The translations under genes and the position numbers were made by a program. The notes beneath the pieces are model-generated. The model had not been told where the DNA came from. It saw only the letters and a program-made list of their open reading frames with translations, and searched no databases. A stretch of DNA of 64,000 nt from Mucilaginibacter sp. SMC90. Lineage in GTDB: Bacteria > Bacteroidota > Bacteroidia > Sphingobacteriales > Sphingobacteriaceae. Shown in pieces: positions 1 through 7,110 of this stretch; the stretch's first letter is position 1, and each line of letters begins with the position of its first letter. The DNA is taken from contig NZ_CP094527.1 of the NCBI RefSeq assembly GCF_022811725.1, forward strand, positions 1,984,001 through 2,048,000, written 5' to 3'.

Positions 1-770
1 TGGAGATGGAGCGTTTAGCCAATCTCAATTTAGGCAAAGGCAAAACTGTACTTTTAGACAGCTATTTCAATAATGAGTTCCATAAAGATGTTACTGGTAA
101 AAATATCCCGTTCCATTACAAATGGGAGGAGCAGGATAATAATGGTTTTTCGTTTTTTGGACAGATCTTTAACAATTACGGTCTGCACACCAAAACTTTA
201 AATGAAGCGCCGGATACAGAGAACCTCAAAAAGGCAGCAGCCTATGTTATTGTTGACCCCGATATCCCGAAGGAAAACCCAGATGCAAAATATATTGAGG
301 AGCCGCATATCAATGCCATCAGTAATTGGGTAAAAGATGGCGGTGTACTGGTTGTATTAAACAATGACACCGGCAATGCCGAGTTTGTGCACTTGAACAA
401 ACTGATGGCGAAATTTGGCATCAGCTTCAACCTAAATAGTGTTAACCGGGTGGTAGGGCGTAACTTTGAGCAAGGTGCAATTAATATCCCAAAAGATAAT
501 GCCATCTTTAAAACGGCCCGAAAAATTTACATCAAAGAGTTGAGCACCCTGCAGCTAACCAATCCGACGGTTGCGCAATTAGTTAACGGCAAGGATGTCA
601 TTGTAGCTACTGCCAAATATGGTAAAGGCACCGTGTTTGCCGTTGGTGATCCCTGGTTTTATAACGAATATACAGACGGTCGCAAGCTGCCTCCTGATTA
701 TGATAATTTTAAAGCAGCTAACGATCTAGTAAGCTGGCTGGTTAAGCAAATTCCTCAAACAAAAAAATAG
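1..770 (+). CDS. C-terminal part of unsaturated uronyl (rhamnogalacturonyl) hydrolase, GH88/GH105 type
   Basis: The reading frame is already open at the left edge, so the Met codon at position 6 is internal and this is the last ~255 residues of a longer protein. The visible part is an alpha/beta domain (an isolated-strand pattern with VIVDPD, GGVLVVLNND and VFAVGDPWFYNE) that I recall as the C-terminal DUF4350/GATase-like extension of Bacteroidota GH88/GH105 proteins. Those enzymes remove the 4,5-unsaturated uronic acid left by pectin lyases. The catalytic (alpha/alpha)6 barrel lies outside the window, so the enzymatic call is by recognition of the tail only. It is followed after 25 bases by uxaB, consistent with feeding released uronate into catabolism. 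The stop is TAG. Confidence 0.6.
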   Translation, partial: EMERLANLNLGKGKTVLLDSYFNNEFHKDVTGKNIPFHYKWEEQDNNGFSFFGQIFNNYGLHTKTLNEAPDTENLKKAAAYVIVDPDIPKENPDAKYIEEPHINAISNWVKDGGVLVVLNNDTGNAEFVHLNKLMAKFGISFNLNSVNRVVGRNFEQGAINIPKDNAIFKTARKIYIKELSTLQLTNPTVAQLVNGKDVIVATAKYGKGTVFAVGDPWFYNEYTDGRKLPPDYDNFKAANDLVSWLVKQIPQTKK

Positions 771-795
771 TAACCTATTACAATTTAGAAAGAGC

Positions 796-2289
796 ATGAT
801 ATTATCAAGATATAACCTCAACAAAACAACTGTACCGGCAACTGAATTGCCTCCTGTGAATGTATTTGACTTGCCTGAGAAGGTGCTTCAGTTTGGCACG
901 GGCGTATTGTTGCGTGGCCTGCCCGATTATTTCATCGATAAAGCTAATCGCAGCGGGATCTTCAACGGCAGGGTAGCTGTTGTTAAATCTACTGACAAAG
1001 GTTCAACTACTGATTTTGATATGCAGGATGGTTTGTATACCATTTATTCAAAAGGAATTGAAGATGGCATGGAAGTTAATGAGCAGGTGATCTGTTCAGC
1101 AATCAGTCGCGTACTTTCGGCATCAAGCGAGTGGGAAGATATTTTGGAGATAGCCAGGAACAAGGATTTACAGGTCGTGATCTCTAATACAACCGAAGTC
1201 GGCATTCAATTGGTAAAGGAGGATGTACGCAAACACCCGCCGGCGTCGTTCCCCGGCAAATTGCTGGCTATTTTATATGAGCGTTACAGGGCCTTTAACG
1301 GCAGACCAGATACCGGACTGGTGATCATCCCAACCGAACTGATCATTGATAACGGTAAAAAACTGGAATCCATTGTATTGGAACTTGCCCATCTGAATAA
1401 ACTGGAGCCAGCCTTTATGGATTGGCTGGAAAGCAGCAATAGCTTCTGCAATTCATTGGTGGACAGGATTGTGCCCGGCAGACCAGATCAGCAAATGAGC
1501 GACGCCATGGAAACTGAACGTGGTTATACTGATAACCTCAGTATCATGTCCGAAACTTATAGTCTCTGGGCTATCCAGGGCGATGAAAAAATAGCCGAAG
1601 TATTATCTTTTGCCCAGGCAGATAAGGGCGTGGTGATTACCCCTGATATTGAACTGTTCAGAGAGTTGAAACTCCGCTTGCTTAATGGTACGCATACATT
1701 GAGCTGTGCTGTAGCCTACTTATCAGGCTTTAAAACGGTTAAGGAAGCCATGGATGATGTACATTTTACAAAGTTCATTACGCAGTTGATGTTCACCGAG
1801 ATCATGCCATCTATTCCTTACCAAATTGATGAAGATGTAGCCCGCGATTTTGGCAATAAGGTGCTCGACAGGTTCCGCAACCCAAACATCAGGCATGAGT
1901 GGTTAAGTATTTCGGTACAGTACGCTACTAAAATTAAAATGCGTGTTATTCCGTTATTATTAAACTACTATAAACAAAACAATAAGGCACCGCAGATGAT
2001 GGCCCTTGGTTTTGCAGCTTTTATTCGCTTTATGCAGATCACGGAAACAGCTGAAGGCAAGTATGTCGGAACAGCCCATTCAGATAGCTATGCGATAACC
2101 GATGACCAGGCAGCGACTTTAGGCAAAGCGTGGAGCGGGGCTGATGCTGAAACTGCGATAGTTGCTATTCTCAAAAACAAAAACCTTTGGGATTCGGATT
2201 TGACAACTTTACCCGGCTTTACCGAGGCAGTAACACGTCAGTTTAAGCTGATTAACGAACAGGGAGAATTAGCGATAAGCGCAATTTAA
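796..2289 (+). CDS. uxaB: Tagaturonate reductase (altronate oxidoreductase)
   Basis: NAD(P)H-dependent cytoplasmic enzyme of the mannitol dehydrogenase family that reduces D-tagaturonate to D-altronate in the galacturonate isomerase pathway. The N-terminal dinucleotide-binding part begins with LQFGTGVLLRG (around residue 30), followed by the family motifs VISNTTEVGI, IIPTELIIDNG and RIVPGRP. The second, mostly helical domain contains KLRLLNGTHT. Its 497 residues match the usual ~480-500 for UxaB. There is no signal peptide. It lies 25 bases after the uronyl hydrolase tail and 12 bases before uxaA, so the two catabolic genes are very probably co-transcribed. Fructuronate reductase (UxuB) is a paralogue in the same superfamily, but the adjacent altronate dehydratase favours UxaB. 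Confidence 0.9.
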   Translation: MILSRYNLNKTTVPATELPPVNVFDLPEKVLQFGTGVLLRGLPDYFIDKANRSGIFNGRVAVVKSTDKGSTTDFDMQDGLYTIYSKGIEDGMEVNEQVICSAISRVLSASSEWEDILEIARNKDLQVVISNTTEVGIQLVKEDVRKHPPASFPGKLLAILYERYRAFNGRPDTGLVIIPTELIIDNGKKLESIVLELAHLNKLEPAFMDWLESSNSFCNSLVDRIVPGRPDQQMSDAMETERGYTDNLSIMSETYSLWAIQGDEKIAEVLSFAQADKGVVITPDIELFRELKLRLLNGTHTLSCAVAYLSGFKTVKEAMDDVHFTKFITQLMFTEIMPSIPYQIDEDVARDFGNKVLDRFRNPNIRHEWLSISVQYATKIKMRVIPLLLNYYKQNNKAPQMMALGFAAFIRFMQITETAEGKYVGTAHSDSYAITDDQAATLGKAWSGADAETAIVAILKNKNLWDSDLTTLPGFTEAVTRQFKLINEQGELAISAI

Positions 2290-2301
2290 ACAGAACGAGC
2301 A

Positions 2302-3954
2302 ATGAAACAGAATATATTAAAAGTACACCCCGCCGATAACGTGCTTGTAGCATTGACTGATTTACAGGCTAATGAGCAGGTTACTTATAAAGGTGACACT
2401 TATACAGTAAAGGAACTGATCCCGGCCAAACATAAATTCGCTATCGTAGATATTCCTGAAGGCGGCGAGATCATCATGTACGGCGTATTGGTGGGTAAGG
2501 CCCAGAGCCCGATAGCGGTTGGAGGTTTACTAAGTACTACCAATGTAAAACATGCGGCTAACAGCTTTTTAACAGGCCAAAGCCATACCGATTGGCACAA
2601 GCCTGATATCAGCAAATGGGAAGGTAAAACATTCAACGGTTATCACCGTGAAGATGGTAGCGTGGGCACCGCAAACTATTGGTTGGTTGTACCGATGGTG
2701 TTTTGCGAAAACCGCAATATTGAAGTATTGCAGGAAGCATTGGTTAAACCTTTGGGCTATGGCCGCAAAAAAACATACGAGATCAAGGCACAGGAACTGA
2801 TTGGCAAAATAAAGGCAGGTGCGCAGATAGATGAGGTTTTATATACCGAAATAGGCAGCGATACCGCTCAAAGTGCAGGTAACAAAGTTTTCCCTAATGT
2901 TGATGGCATTAAGTTTTTAACCCATACAGGTGGCTGCGGCGGTACTCGCCAGGATTCAACTGCGCTTTGTGGTTTGCTGGCCGGGTATATTACGCACCCT
3001 AACGTAGCGGGGGCAACAGTTTTAAGCTTAGGCTGCCAGAATGCCGAAGTGAAAACCTTGCAGGAAGAGATCAATAAACGCTCGCCTCAATTTAACAAAC
3101 CTTTGTATATTTTAGATCAACAGAAAACAGGTAAAGAAGCTGATTTGATGGAACAGGGCATCAGGCAAACGCTGGCAGGTTTAATGCAGGCTAACCAATA
3201 CACCCGTAAACCGGCCCCTTTAAGCAAACTGACTATTGGGTTAGAATGTGGCGGCTCTGACGGCTTTTCTGGTATTTCAGCAAACCCGGCTATCGGTTAC
3301 ACTTCCGATCTGCTGGTGGCAATGGGTGGTTCGGTTATTTTAGCCGAGTTTCCGGAGCTATGTGGCGTAGAGCAAAACCTGATAGACCGTTGTGTAGACA
3401 AATCTAAAGCAGATCGCTTTGCCGATCTCGTGCGCACTTATAGTCAACGTGCTGAGGAAGCCGGTTCAGGCTTTTACATGAACCCATCGCCGGGGAATAT
3501 TAAGGATGGATTGATCACTGATGCTATCAAATCTGCCGGTGCTGCCAAAAAAGGCGGTACCTCGCCGGTGGCGGACGTGCTGGATTACCCTGAAAGAGTG
3601 ACAAAGCCAGGCCTTAACTTGCTATGCACGCCAGGTAATGATGTGGAATCGACCACTGCCGAAGTTGGCTCGGGCGCGAATATTGTTCTGTTTACCACTG
3701 GTTTAGGAACGCCTACCGGCAACCCGATAGCCCCCGTTGTAAAAATTGCCACCAACACCGCGTTATTTAACCGCATGAGCGATATTATCGATATTAATAC
3801 CGGTACTATTGTTGAAGGCGATGAAACCATTGAACAGGCCGGCGAACGCATCCTGGACTACGTGGTAAAAGTTGCAAGCGGAGAGATCGAAGTCCACGCT
3901 GTGCGCCACGGCCAGGATGATTTTATACCGTGGAAAAGAGGGGTTTCGCTTTAA
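2302..3954 (+). CDS. uxaA: Altronate dehydratase
   Basis: Cytoplasmic iron-dependent dehydratase converting D-altronate to 2-keto-3-deoxy-D-gluconate, the step after UxaB. The N-terminal ~85 residues form the SAF domain. The large C-terminal UxaA/GarD domain shows THTGGCGGTRQDS, VLSLGCQN, LECGGSDGFSGI and the late CTPGNDVESTTAEVGSG segment. The 550-residue length agrees with two-domain UxaA proteins. Galactarate dehydratase (GarD) is the near relative, but the partner gene uxaB decides in favour of altronate. UxaC and the KDG kinase/aldolase are not in the window, so the pathway must be completed elsewhere. It is followed by a 173-base gap containing a pair of hairpins. Confidence 0.92.
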   Translation: MKQNILKVHPADNVLVALTDLQANEQVTYKGDTYTVKELIPAKHKFAIVDIPEGGEIIMYGVLVGKAQSPIAVGGLLSTTNVKHAANSFLTGQSHTDWHKPDISKWEGKTFNGYHREDGSVGTANYWLVVPMVFCENRNIEVLQEALVKPLGYGRKKTYEIKAQELIGKIKAGAQIDEVLYTEIGSDTAQSAGNKVFPNVDGIKFLTHTGGCGGTRQDSTALCGLLAGYITHPNVAGATVLSLGCQNAEVKTLQEEINKRSPQFNKPLYILDQQKTGKEADLMEQGIRQTLAGLMQANQYTRKPAPLSKLTIGLECGGSDGFSGISANPAIGYTSDLLVAMGGSVILAEFPELCGVEQNLIDRCVDKSKADRFADLVRTYSQRAEEAGSGFYMNPSPGNIKDGLITDAIKSAGAAKKGGTSPVADVLDYPERVTKPGLNLLCTPGNDVESTTAEVGSGANIVLFTTGLGTPTGNPIAPVVKIATNTALFNRMSDIIDINTGTIVEGDETIEQAGERILDYVVKVASGEIEVHAVRHGQDDFIPWKRGVSL

Positions 3955-3984
3955 TATTGTTCTCGTGTTCGTTCTTTTTACCCC

Positions 3985-4100
3985 GTGTTCGTGTCCTCAC
4001 GAACACCCGCAGACAGGTATAAGGGATGCATAGAACGAAAAGGATGAACATTAATAGTGAATTGTAAAAAGACACCCTGTTTCCGTGAGGACACGGAAAC
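3985..4100. repeat. Pair of inverted, related hairpins (REP-like)
   Basis: Two perfect 9-bp stem, 4-nt loop hairpins lie between uxaA and the dehydrogenase gene. The first is GTGTTCGTG-tcct-CACGAACAC at 3985-4006. The second is GTTTCCGTG-agga-CACGGAAAC at 4079-4100. The second, read on the opposite strand, matches the first including the loop, but differs at stem positions where both partners changed together. This head-to-head arrangement is typical of REP/BIME elements. They may also act as a transcription terminator for uxaA or stabilise mRNA; that part is inference. Confidence 0.75.
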
Positions 4101-4127
4101 GGGAGAGAAAAACATGACGAAAAACTA

Positions 4128-5141
4128 ATGAAAATACTAACCTGCACCACACCCGGTCAACTGGAATACGGCACTGCCGAAACTCCGCAATTAAAACCGG
4201 GTTATTCGCTGCTTAAAATAAAACGCATAGGCATTTGCGGTACCGATCTGCATGCCTTTGAAGGTACGCAGCCCTTTTTTAGCTATCCAAGAATTTTAGG
4301 CCATGAGCTTGCAGCCGAACTGGTTGAAGCCGGCGATGCCGAAAGTTTTCAAAAAGGAGAAGCTGTTACTTTTATCCCGTATTTCAATTGCGGGCATTGT
4401 ATCGCCTGTCGTTCGGGCAAACCAAATTGCTGTGTAAATATCCAGGTTTGCGGTGTGCATACTGATGGCGGCATGGCCGAATACCTGCAGGTGCCATCAC
4501 ATTTACTGGTTCACGGTGAGGGATTAAGTTTTGACGAACTGGCATTGGTTGAGCCTTTGGCTATCGGTGCCCACGGCGTGCGGCGAGCCGACGTAAAGCC
4601 GGGCGAATTTGTGCTGGTCATCGGCGCGGGACCTATTGGCTTAGGTATTATGGAATTTGCCCACATTGCCGGAGCAAAGGTCATTGCTGCTGACGTAAAC
4701 GAACAGCGTCTTAATTTTTGCCGGGAAAACCTGAAGGTTGATCACACCATCAACGTAAAAAATGAAGATGTAACTGAACGTTTGAAAGAGATCACCAACG
4801 GTGATATGCCAACTGTGATCATCGATGCTACCGGTAACCAAAGGGCCATCAATGGTGCGTTTTTGTATCTGGCCCATGGCGGCAGGTATGTGTTGGTTGG
4901 CTTGCAGCGGGATGAGATCATTGTAAGTCACCCCGAATTTCATAAACGCGAATCTACCTTGATGAGCAGCCGTAACGCTACCCGTGAGGATTTTGAGCAT
5001 GTGATCGGGTCTATGAAAAGCGGACTGGTAAACCCGCAAACGTATATCACCCACCGGGTAACTTTTGACGAAGTAAAAGATCAGTTTGAGAGCTGGCTTA
5101 ACCCGGCTAACGGAGTTATTAAAGCTATTGTGGAGGTATAA
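4128..5141 (+). CDS. Zinc-dependent alcohol dehydrogenase, sugar/sugar-acid type (RspB/LgoD-like)
   Basis: Medium-chain dehydrogenase/reductase of 337 residues without a signal peptide. Catalytic zinc ligands are visible as C37 (GICGTD) and H59-E60 (LGHE). The structural zinc site is C88, C91, C94 and C102. The NAD(P)-binding fold begins at the GAGPIG motif near residue 165. The family oxidises polyols or sugar acids; close relatives by general appearance are L-galactonate 5-dehydrogenase and RspB-like proteins. Next to uxaB/uxaA it probably handles another pectin-derived sugar or aldonate. L-galactose or L-galactonate is an attractive guess because a likely alpha-L-galactosidase (GH95) lies downstream. 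The exact substrate cannot be read from the sequence. Confidence 0.8.
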   Translation: MKILTCTTPGQLEYGTAETPQLKPGYSLLKIKRIGICGTDLHAFEGTQPFFSYPRILGHELAAELVEAGDAESFQKGEAVTFIPYFNCGHCIACRSGKPNCCVNIQVCGVHTDGGMAEYLQVPSHLLVHGEGLSFDELALVEPLAIGAHGVRRADVKPGEFVLVIGAGPIGLGIMEFAHIAGAKVIAADVNEQRLNFCRENLKVDHTINVKNEDVTERLKEITNGDMPTVIIDATGNQRAINGAFLYLAHGGRYVLVGLQRDEIIVSHPEFHKRESTLMSSRNATREDFEHVIGSMKSGLVNPQTYITHRVTFDEVKDQFESWLNPANGVIKAIVEV

Positions 5142-5342
5142 GAAGCTGTTTAATGACTGTAGAGACGCATAATTGCGTCTCTACAGTCATTAACATATAA
5201 AAGCCGTCATTGCGAGGTACGAAGCAATCCCCAATAGGCAGAGGGGCTATGTAAGTCCGCCCTGTAGAGTAGGGGATTGCTTCGTACCTCGCAATGACGG
5301 GCGGGATATAGCAGTTTTATTTAATCGTTTTTAACAGCTTCT
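5141..5342. repeat. Nested composite of three inverted repeats
   Basis: The whole gap between two genes is built from nested palindromes. An outer 10-bp inverted repeat AGAAGCTGTT (5141-5150) / AACAGCTTCT (5333-5342) starts on the last base of the upstream stop codon and ends six bases before the next ATG. Inside it is a 20-bp stem, 4-nt loop hairpin at 5150-5193 with core GTAGAGACGCA. Next to that lies a 29-bp perfect inverted repeat, arms 5204-5232 and 5272-5300, with core ATTGCGAGGTACGAAGCAAT around a 39-base centre. The 5150-5193 core recurs in the element at 51711-51808. I recall both types as widespread intergenic repeats in Bacteroidota. No coding capacity is visible. Confidence 0.85.
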
Positions 5343-5347
5343 AAGAG

Positions 5348-6895
5348 ATGATAAAAAGGGCATTTTTGATCGGCTTATTTTTTTGTGCAGCAGGCAATGC
5401 TTTTGCTCAGCAAAAGCACGTTTTGGGTTTTGAAAAGCTGAAAACATATGTAAACAGCTTTAACAAAGCCGATACCGAAACGGTTAAAAACTACATCACG
5501 AATGACCATGCTTACGACTGGCTTGCCAAAAATATCCCTTTGTTTGAGTGCCCGGATTCGGCCATTCAAAAGATCTATTATTACCGCTGGTGGACGTTCA
5601 GGAAACATTTGAAACAAACACCCGATGGCTTTATTTTTACCGAATTTATTACTCCCGTTAGTTTCACCGGCGTTTACAATAGTTCAAGTAGTGCCCTCGG
5701 ACACCAGGTATATGAAGGGCGCTGGTTGCACGATCCGCAATATATTAACCAGTATATTAATTTTTGGCTTTACGTTGATCCAAAACAAAAGAAGCCGCAC
5801 CTGCATGCTTTCAGCAGCTGGATTGATGACGCGGTGTATAACTACTACCTTGTAAACCTTAATAAAAAATTTGTTGAACAGGCGCTGCCCTTGCTCAACA
5901 CCGACTATCGTGTATGGGAAACGGAAAAGCAACTACCTTCCAAATTGTTTTGGCAGTTTGATGTACGCGACGCCATGGAGGAAAGTATCAGCGGGGGGCG
6001 TAAAGTCAAAAACATCCGGCCTACCATTAACAGCTACATGTATAGCAATGCGGTGGCGCTATCAAAAATGGCGGCCTTAACCGGCAATGATTCGCTGAAA
6101 ACAAAATACACACAAAAAGCTATCGACCTGAAAAAACTGGTGCAGGATAGCCTTTGGAGCGATAGCGCCTCCTTTTTTGAAGTGCGTAAACCCGACGGCA
6201 ATTTTGCCGGTGCCCGCGAGGAGTTAGGCTTTATCCCCTGGTATTTCAACCTGCCCGATGATAAACCGGCATACGCCAAACAATGGGATCAGCTAACCGA
6301 CACTAAAGGTTTCAATGCGCCATGGGGCATTACCACAGCCGAGCGCAGACACCCGCTGTTCCGTACCCATGGTACCGGGCATGGCTGCGAGTGGGACGGC
6401 GCGGTATGGCCTTTTGCTACCACCCAAACCTTGAAGGGATTGGCCAACCTGCTTACTGCTTATCAAAATAAAGGCACCATGACGCCGGGTGTTTTTTATA
6501 ATGAATTGCATAAATATGCCCTTTCGCATATCAAACGCGGGCAGCCTTATTTAGGTGAATACCAGGATGAAAAAACTGGCTACTGGCTTAAAGGCGATAA
6601 TCCGAGGAGCAGCTACTACAACCATTCCGGTTTTTGTGATTTGGTCATCAGCGATCTTGTTGGCCTGAAACCGCGTGAAGATAATATACTCGAAATCTTC
6701 CCACTGATCCCTCAAAACCAATGGAAATGGTTTGCACTGGATAATGTGCTTTATCACGGGCACACGATCAGCGTGGTTTGGGATAAAACCGGCACAAAAT
6801 ACCACAAAGGCAACGGCTTTATCATTTATGCCGACGGTAAGGTAATTTCCCGGAGCATACAGCTAAAACATGTACTGGTAAAACTTCCGGCTTAA
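5348..6895 (+). CDS. Secreted MGH1-like (alpha/alpha)6-barrel glycosidase
   Basis: 515 residues with a clear signal peptide (MIKRAFLIGLFFCAAGNAFA, then QQ). The body is of the MGH1-like/GH63-like (alpha/alpha)6 type. Telling segments are YYYRWWTFRKH near residue 80, the aromatic-rich QYINFWLYVD, WQFDVRDAMEES, EELGFIPWYF and CEWDGAVWPFATT, the last being characteristic of the family. Such enzymes hydrolyse alpha-linked glucosides, mannosides or less usual sugars by inversion, with acidic residues in the helical barrel. It is not preceded by a tight operon partner; the gap upstream is filled with repeats. The substrate is unknown; the setting suggests a pectic side-chain sugar. A trehalase-like role is possible but less likely for a secreted enzyme here. 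Confidence 0.7.
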   Translation: MIKRAFLIGLFFCAAGNAFAQQKHVLGFEKLKTYVNSFNKADTETVKNYITNDHAYDWLAKNIPLFECPDSAIQKIYYYRWWTFRKHLKQTPDGFIFTEFITPVSFTGVYNSSSSALGHQVYEGRWLHDPQYINQYINFWLYVDPKQKKPHLHAFSSWIDDAVYNYYLVNLNKKFVEQALPLLNTDYRVWETEKQLPSKLFWQFDVRDAMEESISGGRKVKNIRPTINSYMYSNAVALSKMAALTGNDSLKTKYTQKAIDLKKLVQDSLWSDSASFFEVRKPDGNFAGAREELGFIPWYFNLPDDKPAYAKQWDQLTDTKGFNAPWGITTAERRHPLFRTHGTGHGCEWDGAVWPFATTQTLKGLANLLTAYQNKGTMTPGVFYNELHKYALSHIKRGQPYLGEYQDEKTGYWLKGDNPRSSYYNHSGFCDLVISDLVGLKPREDNILEIFPLIPQNQWKWFALDNVLYHGHTISVVWDKTGTKYHKGNGFIIYADGKVISRSIQLKHVLVKLPA

Positions 6896-6950
6896 TCCTG
6901 ACTCATTTTCTCTCTTTTATTAGCTTGGTGGCTTTAATGATGATAATATC

Positions 6951-7016
6951 GTATAGTAGATAGAGAAAATATCAGATGAAATTGCAGCAGCGTACTGATA
7001 TTTTTGAATACTATAC
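6951..7016 (+). promoter_or_regulatory. Nested inverted repeat upstream of the GH67N-type gene
   Basis: An outer 8-bp repeat GTATAGTA (6951-6958) / TACTATAC (7009-7016) encloses an inner 9-bp repeat AAATATCAG (6967-6975) / CTGATATTT (6995-7003). It lies about 95 bases before the ATG at 7111, in the 215-base gap 6896-7110. It could be a long imperfect stem-loop (terminator of the preceding gene) or a symmetric protein-binding site. The AT-rich arms and absence of a T-tract make an operator or attenuator role at least as likely as a terminator. Confidence 0.35.
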
Positions 7017-7110
7017 AACCAATTAAGTTTACAACCAAAGGTATCGTTTGAGATACTAAAGCCTTCGTTTAAATCAAAGAAACGGGCTTTGGTAAGCCTG
7101 TTTAATACGA

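Noticed and set aside
242..505. Minus-strand open frames across the window (many of 60-220 codons)
   Set aside because: They mirror well-supported + strand genes, have no signal peptide, family motif or independent spacing, and are explained by codon usage of the sense genes.
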